64,000 nucleotides of DNA from Notospermus geniculatus. Its lineage: Eukaryota; Nemertea; Pilidiophora; Heteronemertea; Lineidae. Made by a program: the position numbers and the translations under genes. Of this stretch, positions 1-9,411 are shown in pieces. The DNA lies in NCBI GenBank assembly GCA_002633025.1, contig NMRB01000058.1, forward strand, positions 464,420 to 528,419, in the 5' to 3' direction. Position 1 is the stretch's first letter. Each line of letters begins with the position of its first letter. The notes under the pieces were generated by a model. It searched no databases and was not told the DNA's origin. It saw nothing but the letters and a program-made list of their open reading frames with translations.

Positions 1-560
1 TGCATGGCCTGCATTTTTTGTAAACAATGGCCAATAAAAGCAACTTCCAAAAGCCGGATGTGCCAAAACTAACTAGCTACGTGGGAGGCGTTATGAAGTG
101 ATTCAAATCGGTCAAATATTGACTACCGATCGTTCTCGCGATCGCAAAAAATCGATGGTTAATTCCAAAAGATTACATTCCAAGAGCACATGTCATGATG
201 TTATCATCATGGTGGCCCTCACGTGTCAGTTATTGACCAATCAGCGTGGGGTTGCACGATAATATGATAATGTTTTGGCGTTGTTTACATGGACTAATCA
301 TCGATTTTTGGCGATCGCGAAGACGATCAGTGGTCAATAATTGATCCACTTGAATCACTTTATACCGCCGCCCACATAGCTAGTTAGTTTAGGCACATCA
401 GGCTTTTGGAAGTGACTTTTATTGGCCAATGTTGACAAAAAATGCACGCCATGCACAGAGCGATGCATTGTGAATGTACTGCGGGGGCGCTGATGGTTGG
501 GCCTTTTCCGCTTCGCTGATTTATGCTGATTGGCCATGTGCTAGGTGCGATAAGGCCTAT
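1..560. repeat. Large fold-back (MITE-like) element, left end cut by window
   Basis: Two long arms are inverted copies of each other (about 1-190 and 300-560) around a central loop. The right end reads GCGATAAGGCCTAT at 547-560. A second, complete copy lies at 21625-22280 in the opposite orientation, judged by the loop sequence. The arms hold an open frame of about 60 codons on one strand (355-537). It is conserved between copies only because the repeat is conserved, and I do not treat it as a gene. There is no transposase, so the element is non-autonomous. The superfamily is unknown. Confidence 0.8.
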
Positions 561-814
561 TGCTATTTTTAGAATCTGCTGGACGCAATCTTGTTGCGGC
601 CGTCAGTTCTGCAAATGAGCAACAGGAGGCAGTGTTCGGACTACCGCCGACCGTTCTTCAAAGATTGAATGTCGCGCGCCGTGTCCGGCAATAGAACGCT
701 GTTGTCTGGTGTAATAGGGACAGGTATCCCGGGTGAAAAATGTCTGGGTTCTTGATGTATAACTTATTGTTGTAATTGTTGTGTCGTTGAATGAGGAACT
801 TTTCTGCCTTTACC

Positions 815-987
815 TGCCGTTAGAAGCCGCCTGTTAGCAGTCCTAGAACGTCGCAAAATTTGACGTCAAATGCGTAAGCCACGGCACCCACGTCATTATG
901 GATGACGTTGTGACATGCATTTCAGCCCTGTGACGTCAAATTTCATGACGTTCTTGGACCGCTAACTCGTAGCGGCCTCTGACGGCA
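815..987. repeat. MITE family with TGCCGT ends, copy 1
   Basis: Inverted arms begin TGCCGTTAGAAGCCGCC on the left and end GCGGCCTCTGACGGCA on the right, with an inner arm around GTCCTAGAACGTCGC and a TGACGTCA-rich centre. Flanking GGAACTTT and AAAGTTCC suggest that the terminal repeat may extend a further 10-20 bases each side. Further copies lie at 8088-8260 and 63090-63251. Confidence 0.75.
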
Positions 988-1152
988 CGAAAGTTCCCCA
1001 TTAGGGTAGCCATCTGCTTAAGTCTCTTTCTCAGAAATTGAAACATGATGTGACTGGTGGTAGACAGTAGAATTTAGAATGGTATAAATTGAATAGGCCT
1101 CCATGATATTGATATACCGGTAGGCCTACTGATATTTCAAACTCCATTTCAG

Positions 1153-1693
1153 CCCAGGTGATGATCCCAGCAGCTGCCCTGAATGGGCTCTGATAGAGCT
1201 CCAAGGTGACTTGGAAACCAGACATGGAGACGACTTATCTGGAAAACCGATTGGAAATCTCCACTTCACTCATAAGGTGAATAATAAGATGCCGATATAA
1301 GATTGATCTTTGGAGTTGGAACATTGTTTACTGTCCATAGGTCTAGGTGGACTACATGGAACGTGTTTGTTTGCCTGAAGAACATTTCAATAGTGAAATT
1401 CTGCTGCATCTATTCTGCTGACAAGTTATTGATTGAACGCTGCTGAATTGTTTTCACTGTTGTTTCAGGGTGTTCCTATTCTAATAATTGGCCATCATAT
1501 TCTGTATGGAAAAGTTGTGAAACTGGACAAACCGTTTGCCGTACTTGAGAAAGCTGAAAAGACCAATGCCATGGAAACGGATGATATATCAGCCCATCAG
1601 ATAGGTTATGATGTTAAGGCATTTATTACTCGTAAACTTTTGTTCAAGACTCGTCCGAAACCAATCATAGCCAACATGGCCAAGAAAATATGA
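1153..1693 (+). CDS. CHTF8: CTF8 homologue, copy A (exons 2-3 only in window)
   Basis: Exons are 1153-1276 and 1469-1693 with TTTCAG acceptors and a GTGAAT donor. Exon 2 encodes [12 protein letters not shown] and exon 3 encodes [15 protein letters not shown] through [11 protein letters not shown] to a TGA stop. These are the signature segments of CTF8, the small subunit that joins DCC1 and CTF18 in the alternative RFC clamp loader used in sister-chromatid cohesion. The first coding exon (about 8 codons in copy B) is not found upstream here, where the fold-back element at 1-560 sits. It may lie before the window or be lost. An AATAAA at 2179, also present in copy B, is a possible poly(A) signal. 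The two coding exons are undamaged, so this is partial rather than clearly a pseudogene. Confidence 0.85.
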
Positions 1694-2394
1694 AGATATT
1701 TTCTTGTGCTGTGGGCTTAATTTGCAAAATCATTTGAAAACCACTTGCAGAATGTGACGCTTCCTCTTGTGGTAGGTTCATGGACTGATCATTGGCATGG
1801 CAAATCTGGGAAAGTGTCGCCAAATAATCCTTCACAAATTGGCTGACTGAAGAAGTGTCTGATGAAAGATGAAAGAGATCACACAAATGAACTGGTATCA
1901 AAAATTTTCTGAAATGATATCAGTCTGCTGTTCAAGGTCTTTTGAAAAGACAGAGGAGAATATGCATCTTTGTCTTAAACTGCTGACATGGCCACTTTTG
2001 TTATCTTGGACAAGATAAGGCTTTGAATTGGCATAATCAACTTGACCAGGTTCATGAACTTCCAGGCCACTGGACTGAATGGATTGTGGAAAACATACTG
2101 TACTTCCACATTTAAGAGGTCAGTAACTAATATTCCAGCTCAGCCCACTAGTGGAACATTTTACAGGTTCACTGAACTAATAAAGTTGTTGAATTTGAAA
2201 ATGCTTCTTCAGAATTTTTCTTTTAGAGCAATGAATTTCATGTCAGTGGTTTGTGCAATCTTTAAAGGGATCTACTTAAAGATAAGAAATCAATTGTTTG
2301 ATATCACTATTTTGAAATAATGTCTTCCTATCGCTTCTTGTTATAGACATTTTATGTATCACACTCATCAATGAACTAATTTACTTTTTAAAGG

Positions 2395-2650
2395 AAGATA
2401 GTCGTGGCAGTCAAAAATACCACATAGAATAATTTCACAGCCCCGGAAATTCACAATTTCACAATTAAAAATTTCGTATTTTAGCGGATTACATTCCTAG
2501 ATAAGCCGACATTTGCAGTTGACCGTGTTGTAAATGCTATTCAAAGGCAGCAAAGCCACAGCAGTTGTGCAAATTTGCTCTTAGTAGGCAATAAATCCCA
2601 ATGTGAGTATTGTAATAAATTCAATGATGGTGGTGTTTGATTTCTTTATT
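2395..2650 (+). repeat. 240-bp dispersed repeat, first copy
   Basis: A stretch from GTGGCAGTCAAAAAT to TTTGATTTCTTTATTCAGAC is repeated in direct orientation and diverged at 3775-4025. Both occur again in unit B (about 10125-10390 and 11500-11760). The shared core includes TTTCGTATTTTAGCG and GGCAGCAAAGCCACAGCAGT. It is an unclassified interspersed repeat present twice in each duplicated unit, once before and once inside the ML gene. Confidence 0.65.
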
Positions 2651-3078
2651 CAGACCCCTTTTAAACAGTGGTTAAACAATGGTTGTGATTTCAGACTTGC
2701 CTGAAATCCTTCCGCTCCCACCTGTGTTGACTAAGTGCCAGTGTACATTTCACATACGTGCTGCCAGTACTCCATCTGAGTTTTCAGTGACCCAGCTGAT
2801 AAGGAAGTGACAATGCCAGGAAATCAGTGTGACCGACATACTGGGAGATTCCAATTATCCTGGGAGATGATGGTCTCATACATGTCATAGGAAGAGTGTA
2901 TTGTGATGATACTAGTATCATGCTTTCAGTTGAATAACGATTGGAAAATATCCATGGTACACCCACTATTTCACCTTCAGAATCAAGTCCCAATATTTAT
3001 AGCCAACTCTAACTGTTCATATTGTGAAATCAACTTTGCTGTGGCCCCTATCATTCCAATGGCCCAGTCCTGACCTAG

Positions 3079-3086
3079 TATATAAA
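3079..3086 (+). promoter_or_regulatory. Candidate TATA box of ML-domain gene, copy A
   Basis: TATATAAA lies 126 bases upstream of the chosen ATG at 3212. The same octamer is kept in unit B (10804). Position and sequence fit a core promoter with a short 5' untranslated region, but the transcription start is not known. Confidence 0.4.
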
Positions 3087-3211
3087 CCATCAGCTGAGAA
3101 AGGTGCCCTAGTTCAGGTAGAGATAAGTTAAGACAGCCATATGAAATTGACGATCACCTGAATTCTCTGCATTTATCTGTGTGTGTGTTCATTTCTGATA
3201 TTTTCTCCACT

Positions 3212-5107
3212 ATGGCCGTCATGAAGAAATTAGCAATCATTGCACTTTGCATCGTCGCTGCAGCCTGTACTGTCTACTTTGCGTATTTCCACCATCCGCC
3301 AGCTGCAGATATTCTTGCCAACAATAAAGGGGCATCACGGTCGATCCGTAACGTCGAAAGTGACTATTCATACGAGGACGATGATTATGATGACGCGAAT
3401 GAGACGCCAGAGAGTTCCAAGTTGAAGTGGGAGAGATGGATCAGAAGACATGGTCATGTATCCATTGGGGAGATCTACAACAAATGTGGTGAGTTGACAA
3501 ATATTTCAGCCTTATTTCATTCAGAGAGAAGAAATCTCCTGACTACAGTACATATTTCCAAATCTTCTGAGGAAGTGGGCCGAAAACTCTCCAAATGAAC
3601 ATTGTCTTTCAGATCCCAACTATCTACACTCTGCGCAGTGCTTATTGGCCTTCATTAACCTTGCTTTGTTGCCAAAACTACTAACTTTATTGCTTTCTAA
3701 TCAATCCAACATATTGTCAGGTAAACAGATATGGCATAGTGTTAACTCAGTACTTCTGTCCTTGATAATGAGTCTTAAAGGGAATTAGTCACGACAGTCA
3801 AAAATGTCACAAAGAATAATTTTGCGGCCCAAGAAACTCACAATTTCAAAATTACTAATTTCGTATTTTAGCGTAGATTTGCAGTTGACCATGGTGTTAA
3901 TGCTATTCAAGGCAGCAAAGCCACAGCAGTTGTGCAAATATGTTTTAGTAGACAGTAAATTTCCAATGTGAGTACTATAATAGATTCAAGACGGCGGCGT
4001 TTGATTCTCTATTTAGACACCTTGAGTGGCATGACCAGGTGGCTTTATAAATGGTCCAATATAAATGTACACGTACCACAATACTTGAAGTAAAAGCATT
4101 TTCTAGCTTTTATGAATATCAGCCAATGTTCAAAGTACCGTACATGCAGTTTTTAAGAGGGTTTCATGTCAGCAGACTGCCAGACCCAGGGACTTCTTTG
4201 TTTTGTCCATACAGCCAATGTACAGTTGGGATGAGGCTCAGCCATGTCAGCTGAGTATAAGCAGCACAAGCCTCTTGTTTTGTCTTTGGCCTTCTGCCAC
4301 AACCATTTTAGTATGTTGTTACAAAGCAACATCCTGTTGCCACAGATTCCCAAACATCACATGCTTATTAAGGACACTTGTACTCACTGAGGCATATGTT
4401 TACATCTATTGTATTATGGTGCAGGAGACTTATTACGTACCACTATCAATCAAGCAGCACTATCAACCTGCCTTGGCAGTTTCCTGGGTTAGGTTCAAAG
4501 TCTTAATACCTGGAACCTCCAGGATAAACCTTTGACCAGAGAAACCATGGTTTCATTGTTTAGTTCGTTTACCAGTATGATAATTGGGGCAGTTCAAAGA
4601 TTCCTATTCTAAGCATACAAATCTATGCATAGCATGGAGAAATTGTCCCTCTCTCACTGGGAATTCACAGCATCACCCTGGGGAATTCACAGCACCACCC
4701 TGGGGAATTTGCAGCACCATCCTGGGGAATTCACAGCACCAATATCCTGGGGAATTCGTAGCACCATCCTGGCACCACCCTGGGGAATTACAGCACCACC
4801 CTGGGGAATTTACAGTCACCATCTTGAAATACCAAGGCCTTCAGTCATTTCGCCTTCGGAATATGCAGAGTGTAGTCCAAAGGTGTAGCAGTATGAACCC
4901 TTGATGGTTCAAGATGTCACAGAACTCGAGAAAGACAGTATGTTAGGTATCTCACATTCTTGCTTCATCCCCATTTCTAAAGTCACTTTTCATATTTCTT
5001 ATTCATTCCAGACGGTGATGACAAAATCATGGTGGGGAAGACCATTCTACTAGAAGACAAGAAAGAAGGTGGCGTGACATCTTACACTCATATCAATGCA
5101 ACATGGG
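3212..5107 (+). CDS. ML-domain protein, copy A (exons 1-2, truncated 3')
   Basis: Exons are 3212-3488 and 5012-5107, in phase, with standard splice sites. They encode the signal-anchor, the acidic linker and the first part of the ML domain, and nearly match copy B. One residue change follows the first ML cysteine (Asp here, Glu in copy B). Exons equivalent to 14447-14637 and 14960-15040 are absent: unit A ends at 6246, where a transposable element begins. Copy A is therefore a 5' fragment, or an alternative 5' end that could splice to the shared exon 3 (phases are compatible) across the intervening CTF8 gene, or an assembly duplicate. Both exons are free of stops and frameshifts. Confidence 0.75.
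3775..4025 (+). repeat. 240-bp dispersed repeat, second copy
   Basis: Diverged direct copy of 2395-2650, lying in intron 1 of the ML-domain gene copy A. It keeps the TTTCGTATTTTAGCG and CAGCAAAGCCACAGCAGTTG cores. Confidence 0.6.
4659..4816 (+). repeat. 22-bp minisatellite, unit A
   Basis: Imperfect tandem units of about 22 bp, GGGGAATTCACAGCACCACC plus CT, with some short or interrupted units. It lies in ML intron 1. The matching array in unit B (12385-12594) has more units, so it is length-variable. Confidence 0.85.
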
Positions 5108-5657
5108 GTAGGTGTCTTCAGGAAAAAGTACTGTATTTGATAACACCATTTTGTGTAGATCAACTTGCTTTGATATATGACTACAACCGTGTCTTCATCA
5201 TGCCTGACGAAATTTACAAAAAGATAGCTAAATAAACACAAAATGATTGGCTGGGGAAAGTCCAAGACTCAACTGTGTGAATTGTCTGATATTTGTCTGG
5301 GTCAGACTTCCTGAGCTTATGGCTCCTGTCATGTTTTTTCAAAGGTGAATCATTGAACCCCATGGCATTACCGGTCTAGAATTTGCCCCAGACAGCTTAG
5401 GTCTGATGAATTGTCGTGGAGTTCAATCGGAAAAATCCATAGTTGGAAAATCTGCTATCTGTCTGTAGGACAACATTGTTATTTTCATCCCAATAAGTAC
5501 AGTATCAAGATTGACCTGTCAAATATGACATAACAGGGAATTTGTAGGTCCTAGATGATTCAAGCCAAGCATGGGTCCAGAGGGGTGCCTGCCTCCCCTT
5601 TTGGCCAACAAATCTGTAAAATCGACCGTGAAATTCTGGAAGTTGGAGCAAATCATT

Positions 5658-5775
5658 GGGTCATATGAATAAAGACTAGTAAATTCTTTTACTTGAATTT
5701 TGCAATACAAATGCACTATGCAATGCTGTACAAATCTGAAGTAAAAGTATTTGCTAGTGTTTATTCATATGACCC
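5658..5775. mobile_element. 118-bp MITE with ATT target duplication
   Basis: Inverted ends GGGTCATATGAATA and TATTCATATGACCC are flanked by ATT on both sides (5655-5657 and 5776-5778). The equivalent place in unit B (near 13431) reads AATCATTGAAATT without the insert, giving a filled/empty pair. Related inner arms (AAATGCTTTTACTT and AAGTAAAAGCAT) occur at 30128-30215. Confidence 0.85.
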
Positions 5776-5910
5776 ATTGAAATTCACTGCACATTTCAAT
5801 GTTCCTACACAGGGCACCCCCGCTTTCCCAAATCCTGGGTCTGCCCCTGTAAAGCTGGGAGTTGCTATCTCCACTTGCTCCTGGACTTGGACATGTCGTT
5901 CAGTCTCAGT

Positions 5911-6141
5911 CCAAGGTACAAAAAGCACAAAATTGACACACTAAATGATAATAAACAAGAAGTCAATCTCCAGAATTCACGAATTTTCGACCCCAACCGG
6001 GGTCTTTTTCAAGTGGAACTTTACAATCTGAAACTCTAGAGTTTCAGAGTTTCAGATTTTCTAGAGTTTCAGATTGTAAATTTTCTAGAGTTTCAGATTG
6101 TAAAGTTCCACTTGAAAAAGACCCCGGTTGGGGTCGAAAAT
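5911..6141 (-). mobile_element. Retro-insertion with hammerhead-like hairpins, copy 1
   Basis: The insert is bounded by a 15-bp direct repeat TCGTTCAGTCTCAGT (5896-5910 and 6142-6156). Unit B has the single uninterrupted site near 13557, so this is a real insertion with a target-site duplication. The conserved end reads CCAAGGTACAAAAAGCAC on the plus strand. Inside is a long inverted repeat (about 5981-6046 against 6083-6143) whose arms each carry GACCCC-AACC-GGGGTC next to TTTC. Read on the minus strand the left arm is a stem flanked by GAAA, like a hammerhead core, but the CUGANGA element is degenerate (TTGAAAAAG). Confidence 0.75.
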
Positions 6142-6247
6142 TCGTTCAGTCTCAGTGAGATGATTTGGAACTTGCAAATTATATGGGTTAGATCAAATTA
6201 AAACAAATGAAGAAAAAATCTGCAGTGAGAGAGATATCCTCTTATTA

Positions 6248-7468
6248 GCTCACCTCTGTGGAGGTGAGCTTCTCTCATGGTGTGTCGTCCGTCGTACGTC
6301 GTCGTCCGTCGTCGTCGGACGTCGTCGTCGTCCGTCGTCATTAACAGGGGTGGCACGTTTCTAAACCGCTTGGGTTACAAACTTGAAATTTGGTGTACAG
6401 GTACCCTATGGTAAAAACTATCTCTGGACCGAAACTTAGCGCTGTTGCTTGTACACTCTGGCCTGTAGGGGGCGCTTTGTGAAAACCTTCTTTCGGCCGT
6501 ATCTCCTGAACACTGTTAGCTAGAACCACGAAACTTTTATGGTGGGTTCCTCTGGTGAGACTTCATCACATAAATCCCGGGTTTTTGATTTGACCTACTT
6601 TTCAAGGTCACAGAGGTCAAAGTTCAAAATTCACTGTTTGGTGGCACATTTCATTGCTATTTGACATAGAATGTTGTGATTTGGGGTGAAGATATATCTA
6701 GGCACCCTGCACGAATGCACCAAATTTCAACCCGATCGGACTTCAAATATTGCCGCCAGGAAGCCATCTTGAAAAATGGACTTTGACCCACATTTTATAA
6801 ATAGGAGTAGGTAGGATGTTTTAACGTTGTCAAAATATATATCTAGGTACCATAAAAATATATGGTAAATTTCAGTCAGATTCGACGTCAAATATGGCCG
6901 CCAGGGAGCCATCTTGAAAAATGGACTTCGACCCACACCTCATAAATAGTGGGAGCTAGGATGCTTTAACTGTGCCTAAATATGTGTCTTGGTACTGTCT
7001 ACTTATATGCCAAATTTCGGTTCAATTGGAGTTCAACATGGCTGCCAAGCTGCCATCTTGAAAAATTGACTTTGGCCATATCTCATCGGTAGTAAATGTT
7101 ACGATGTTTCAGTGTTGTCTAAATATCTATGCAAGTATAATCCTGTACATTCCTGCTGATATTTCAGTCCCAACGAACGTCACGTGTGGCCACCAGGTGG
7201 CCATCTTGAAAAATAGAATTTTTGACATCTGTGACCTAGACAGGAAAGCAGTTTGTTCACAAATACCACTTGTATTCATTGTATTCAGAAATTGTACTCC
7301 TTCCGGGTGCCATCACCTGAGTTTATGTCATTGACTGATAATACTGATCAGATCATAAAAATACTTCTTGGTTTGTTCAGCTTCATCTTATCTGTACTGA
7401 TCCTTCAACATTCACCATGAGAGTCATAGTTTCACACTTAACCATGGAGACTTGTCACAGAGGTGAGC
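6248..7468. mobile_element. 1.2-kb non-autonomous TIR element with internal repeats
   Basis: Ends are GCTCACCTCTGTG (6248-6260) and CACAGAGGTGAGC (7456-7468), a perfect 13-bp inverted repeat. Near the left end is a low-complexity CGTC/GTC tract (about 6283-6342). Four degenerate internal repeats each contain GCCATCTTGAAAAAT, starting at 6763, 6908, 7052 and 7200, a spacing of 144-148 bp. No transposase frame is visible. Its left end coincides with the end of duplication unit A. Confidence 0.8.
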
Positions 7469-7640
7469 ACAATGGCCCTGGCCATTTCATTNATCTGTCT
7501 TCAGAATAAGGCGAGTGTAAACCTATGCGTTTGGAAAGTTCACGGAAAAACGAAGATTGGCCAATTGGCTTCAGTCGCTGTCCGGGATTGGAAATTTGGT
7601 CCGATTTTTGCATAGATTTTTGCATCTGAATGGCAGAGTC

Positions 7641-9411
7641 ATGGTGCAACTGACGATTCAAATGTAAGGAACAGTTCAGTATTCATTTTGTATGCATATA
7701 GACATAGCAAAGCATGGCAGTTGCCCCCGCCGACCGTTCTTCAAAGATTGAATGTCGCGCGCCGTGTCCGGCAATAGAACGCTGTTGTCTGGTGTAATTC
7801 ATCGTATCCATGACGTAACTCCGACAGTGTCCGCCATTGCTGACGTCGCAAGGGTGGTGGGCAAATGACGCAAGGGTGGTGGGCAAATTTCATGGCTTTG
7901 CTGAAGGAGCTGGTGGGCAAAAAGACGCAACGTCACAACGTTGTCAACGTCATGTAGGCCTGGATACGACGTCATGGATACGATGAATAGGGACAGTTAT
8001 CCCGGGTCAAAAATGTCTGGGTTCTTGATGTATAACTTATTGTTGTAATTGTTGTGTCGTTGAATGAGGAACTTTTCTGCCTTTACCTGCCGTTAGAAGC
8101 CGCCTGTTAGCGGTCCTAGAACGTCGCAAAATTTGACGTCAAATGCGTAAGCCACGGCACCCACGTCATTATGGATGACGTTGTGGCATGCATTTCAGCC
8201 CTGTGACGTCAAATTTCATGACGTTCTTGGACCGCTAACTCGTAGCGGCCTCTGACGGCACGAAAGTTCCCTATTAGGCCACGAGAATGAAAGTTCCTGT
8301 TTTGCGTCCGGGCAAAAATGAAAAGTGATGAGGCTTTTTTTCATTATTCATTATTCATTATTTTATTTCTACAAGCAACAAGAGCTTTCCAAGTCATCAA
8401 AACATCTTAGATCATGAGACTTTTCATTCGTTTACTAGTATCTTGAGTTAGTAGGCCCTAAATGAATGAAAGCATGACAAGGTCTTCTTAGCCAGTGCGC
8501 TGGTGACGGCCGACACTACTGAAGGTGAGGCGCAAGATGTGTTTACTGTGCAGATTTGACGATATGGATGCTTGGGAATAGAGCATTTGTTGTGTTTTGT
8601 GCGATTTTGGGGGGATTTTTTTGGGAATAATGAAATTTGAAATAATGAATTTTATTGGGGGGCGTTGTCAGGACATGCGGGCGGTGGACGCAAAACAGGA
8701 ACTTTCATTCTCATGGCCTTAGGGTAGCCATCTGCTTAAGTCTCTTTCTCAGAAATTGAAACACGATGTGACTGGTGGTAGACAGTAGAATTTAGAATGG
8801 TATAAATTGAATAGGCCTCCATGATATTGATATACCGGTAGGCCTACTGAGATTTCAAACTCCATTTCAGCCCAGGTGATGATCCCAGCAGCTGCCCTGA
8901 ATGGGCTCTGATAGAGCTCCAAGGTGACTTGGAAACCAGACATGGAGACGACTTATCTGGGAAACCGATTGGAAATCTCCACTTCACTCATAAGGTGAAT
9001 AATAAGATGCCGATATAAGATTGATCTTTGGAGTTGGAACATTGTTTACTGTCCATAGGTCTAGGTGGACTACATGGAACGTGTTTGTTTGCCTGAAGAA
9101 CATTTCAATAGTGAAATTCTGCTGCATCTATTCTGCTGACAAGTTATTGATTGAACGCTGCTGAATTGTTTTCACTGTTGTTTCAGGGTGTTCCTATTCT
9201 AATAATTGGCCATCATATTCTGTATGGAAAAGTTGTGAAACTGGACAAACCGTTTGCCGTACTTGAGAAAGCTGAAAAGGCCAATGCCATGGAAACGGAC
9301 GATATATCAGCCCATCAGATAGGTTATGATGTTAAGGCATTTATTACTCGTAAACTTTTGTTCAAGACTCGTCCGAAACCAATCATAGCCAACATGGCCA
9401 AGAAAATATGA
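7641..9411 (+). CDS. CHTF8: CTF8 homologue, copy B (complete, 3 exons)
   Basis: Coding exons are 7641-7663, 8871-8994 and 9187-9411, giving 123 codons plus stop, close to the roughly 120-residue vertebrate CTF8. Exon 1 begins MVQLTIQ, matching the MVQI start of the family, and ends in AT|GTAAGG, which joins in phase to the exon 2 acceptor. Then follow [39 protein letters not shown] and [14 protein letters not shown]8 with DCC1 and CTF18 forms the alternative clamp loader acting at replication forks and in cohesion. Intron 1 has gained two MITEs (7799-7986 and 8277-8718) relative to copy A. The ATG is the only plausible start, because exon 1 is just eight codons. A possible AATAAA signal lies at 9908. 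Confidence 0.93.
7799..7986. mobile_element. 188-bp MITE with TCATCGTATCCATGACGT ends
   Basis: Perfect 18-bp terminal inverted repeats TCATCGTATCCATGACGT and ACGTCATGGATACGATGA. Unit A has the empty site GTGTAATAGGGAC near 697-715. The target duplication is AT or AAT, which cannot be told apart. Two and a half copies of GCAAGGGTGGTGGGCAAA lie inside. It sits in CTF8 intron 1. Confidence 0.85.
8088..8260. repeat. MITE family with TGCCGT ends, copy 2
   Basis: Unit B counterpart of 815-987, nearly identical. It was therefore present before the units separated. Confidence 0.75.
8277..8718. mobile_element. 442-bp Harbinger-like MITE
   Basis: Terminal inverted repeats of over 30 bp begin GGCCACGAGAATGAAAG and end CTTTCATTCTCATGGCC. 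They are flanked by TTA on both sides (8274-8276 and 8719-8721). Unit A shows the empty site with a single TTA near 1001. A 3-bp TTA target and a TIR starting with GG fit PIF/Harbinger elements. There is no transposase. It lies in CTF8 intron 1. Confidence 0.85.

Larger units (their letters stand above)
1694..3211. other. Spacer between CTF8 and ML genes, unit A
   Basis: No convincing coding exon. It contains the CTF8 3' region, one copy of a 240-bp dispersed repeat (2395-2650), and the TATA-bearing promoter of the ML gene. Open frames here (for example at 2042-2320) change length and content in the unit B copy and show no domain. Confidence 0.6.
644..6246 (+). repeat. Tandem duplication, unit A
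   Basis: This block matches 7727-13657 almost base for base apart from indels. It carries CTF8 exons 2-3, the spacer, and exons 1-2 of the ML-domain gene. The homology starts at CCGCCGA (644 and 7727) and stops after CTTATT (6246 and 13657). Unit A has two insertions that unit B lacks (5658-5775 and 5911-6141). Unit B has two that unit A lacks (7799-7986 and 8277-8718). The right edge of unit A coincides with the end of a transposable element at 6248. It may be a real segmental duplication, or two haplotypes placed in tandem by the assembler. Confidence 0.9.
5108..7640. other. Region between ML fragment A and CTF8 copy B
   Basis: No coding exon is supported. It holds a 118-bp MITE (5658-5775), a hammerhead-like retro-insertion (5911-6141), the end of duplication unit A, a 1.2-kb terminal-inverted-repeat element (6248-7468), and about 170 bp of unique sequence leading into CTF8 exon 1. 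A single unknown base lies at 7492. Confidence 0.6.

Noticed and set aside
355-537. 60-codon frame repeated at 21648-21830
   Set aside because: It lies wholly within the inverted arms of a fold-back element and is open in both copies only because the repeat is conserved.
2042-2320. 92-codon frame in the CTF8-ML spacer, longer in unit B (9744-10103)
   Set aside because: The two units differ by indels and frame ends, there is no domain, and it lies in the CTF8 3' region with a possible poly(A) signal inside.
4584-4904. Repetitive frames rich in HPGEF/PWGI units
   Set aside because: They are translations of the 22-bp minisatellite in an intron. The period is not a multiple of three, so all frames stay open by chance.
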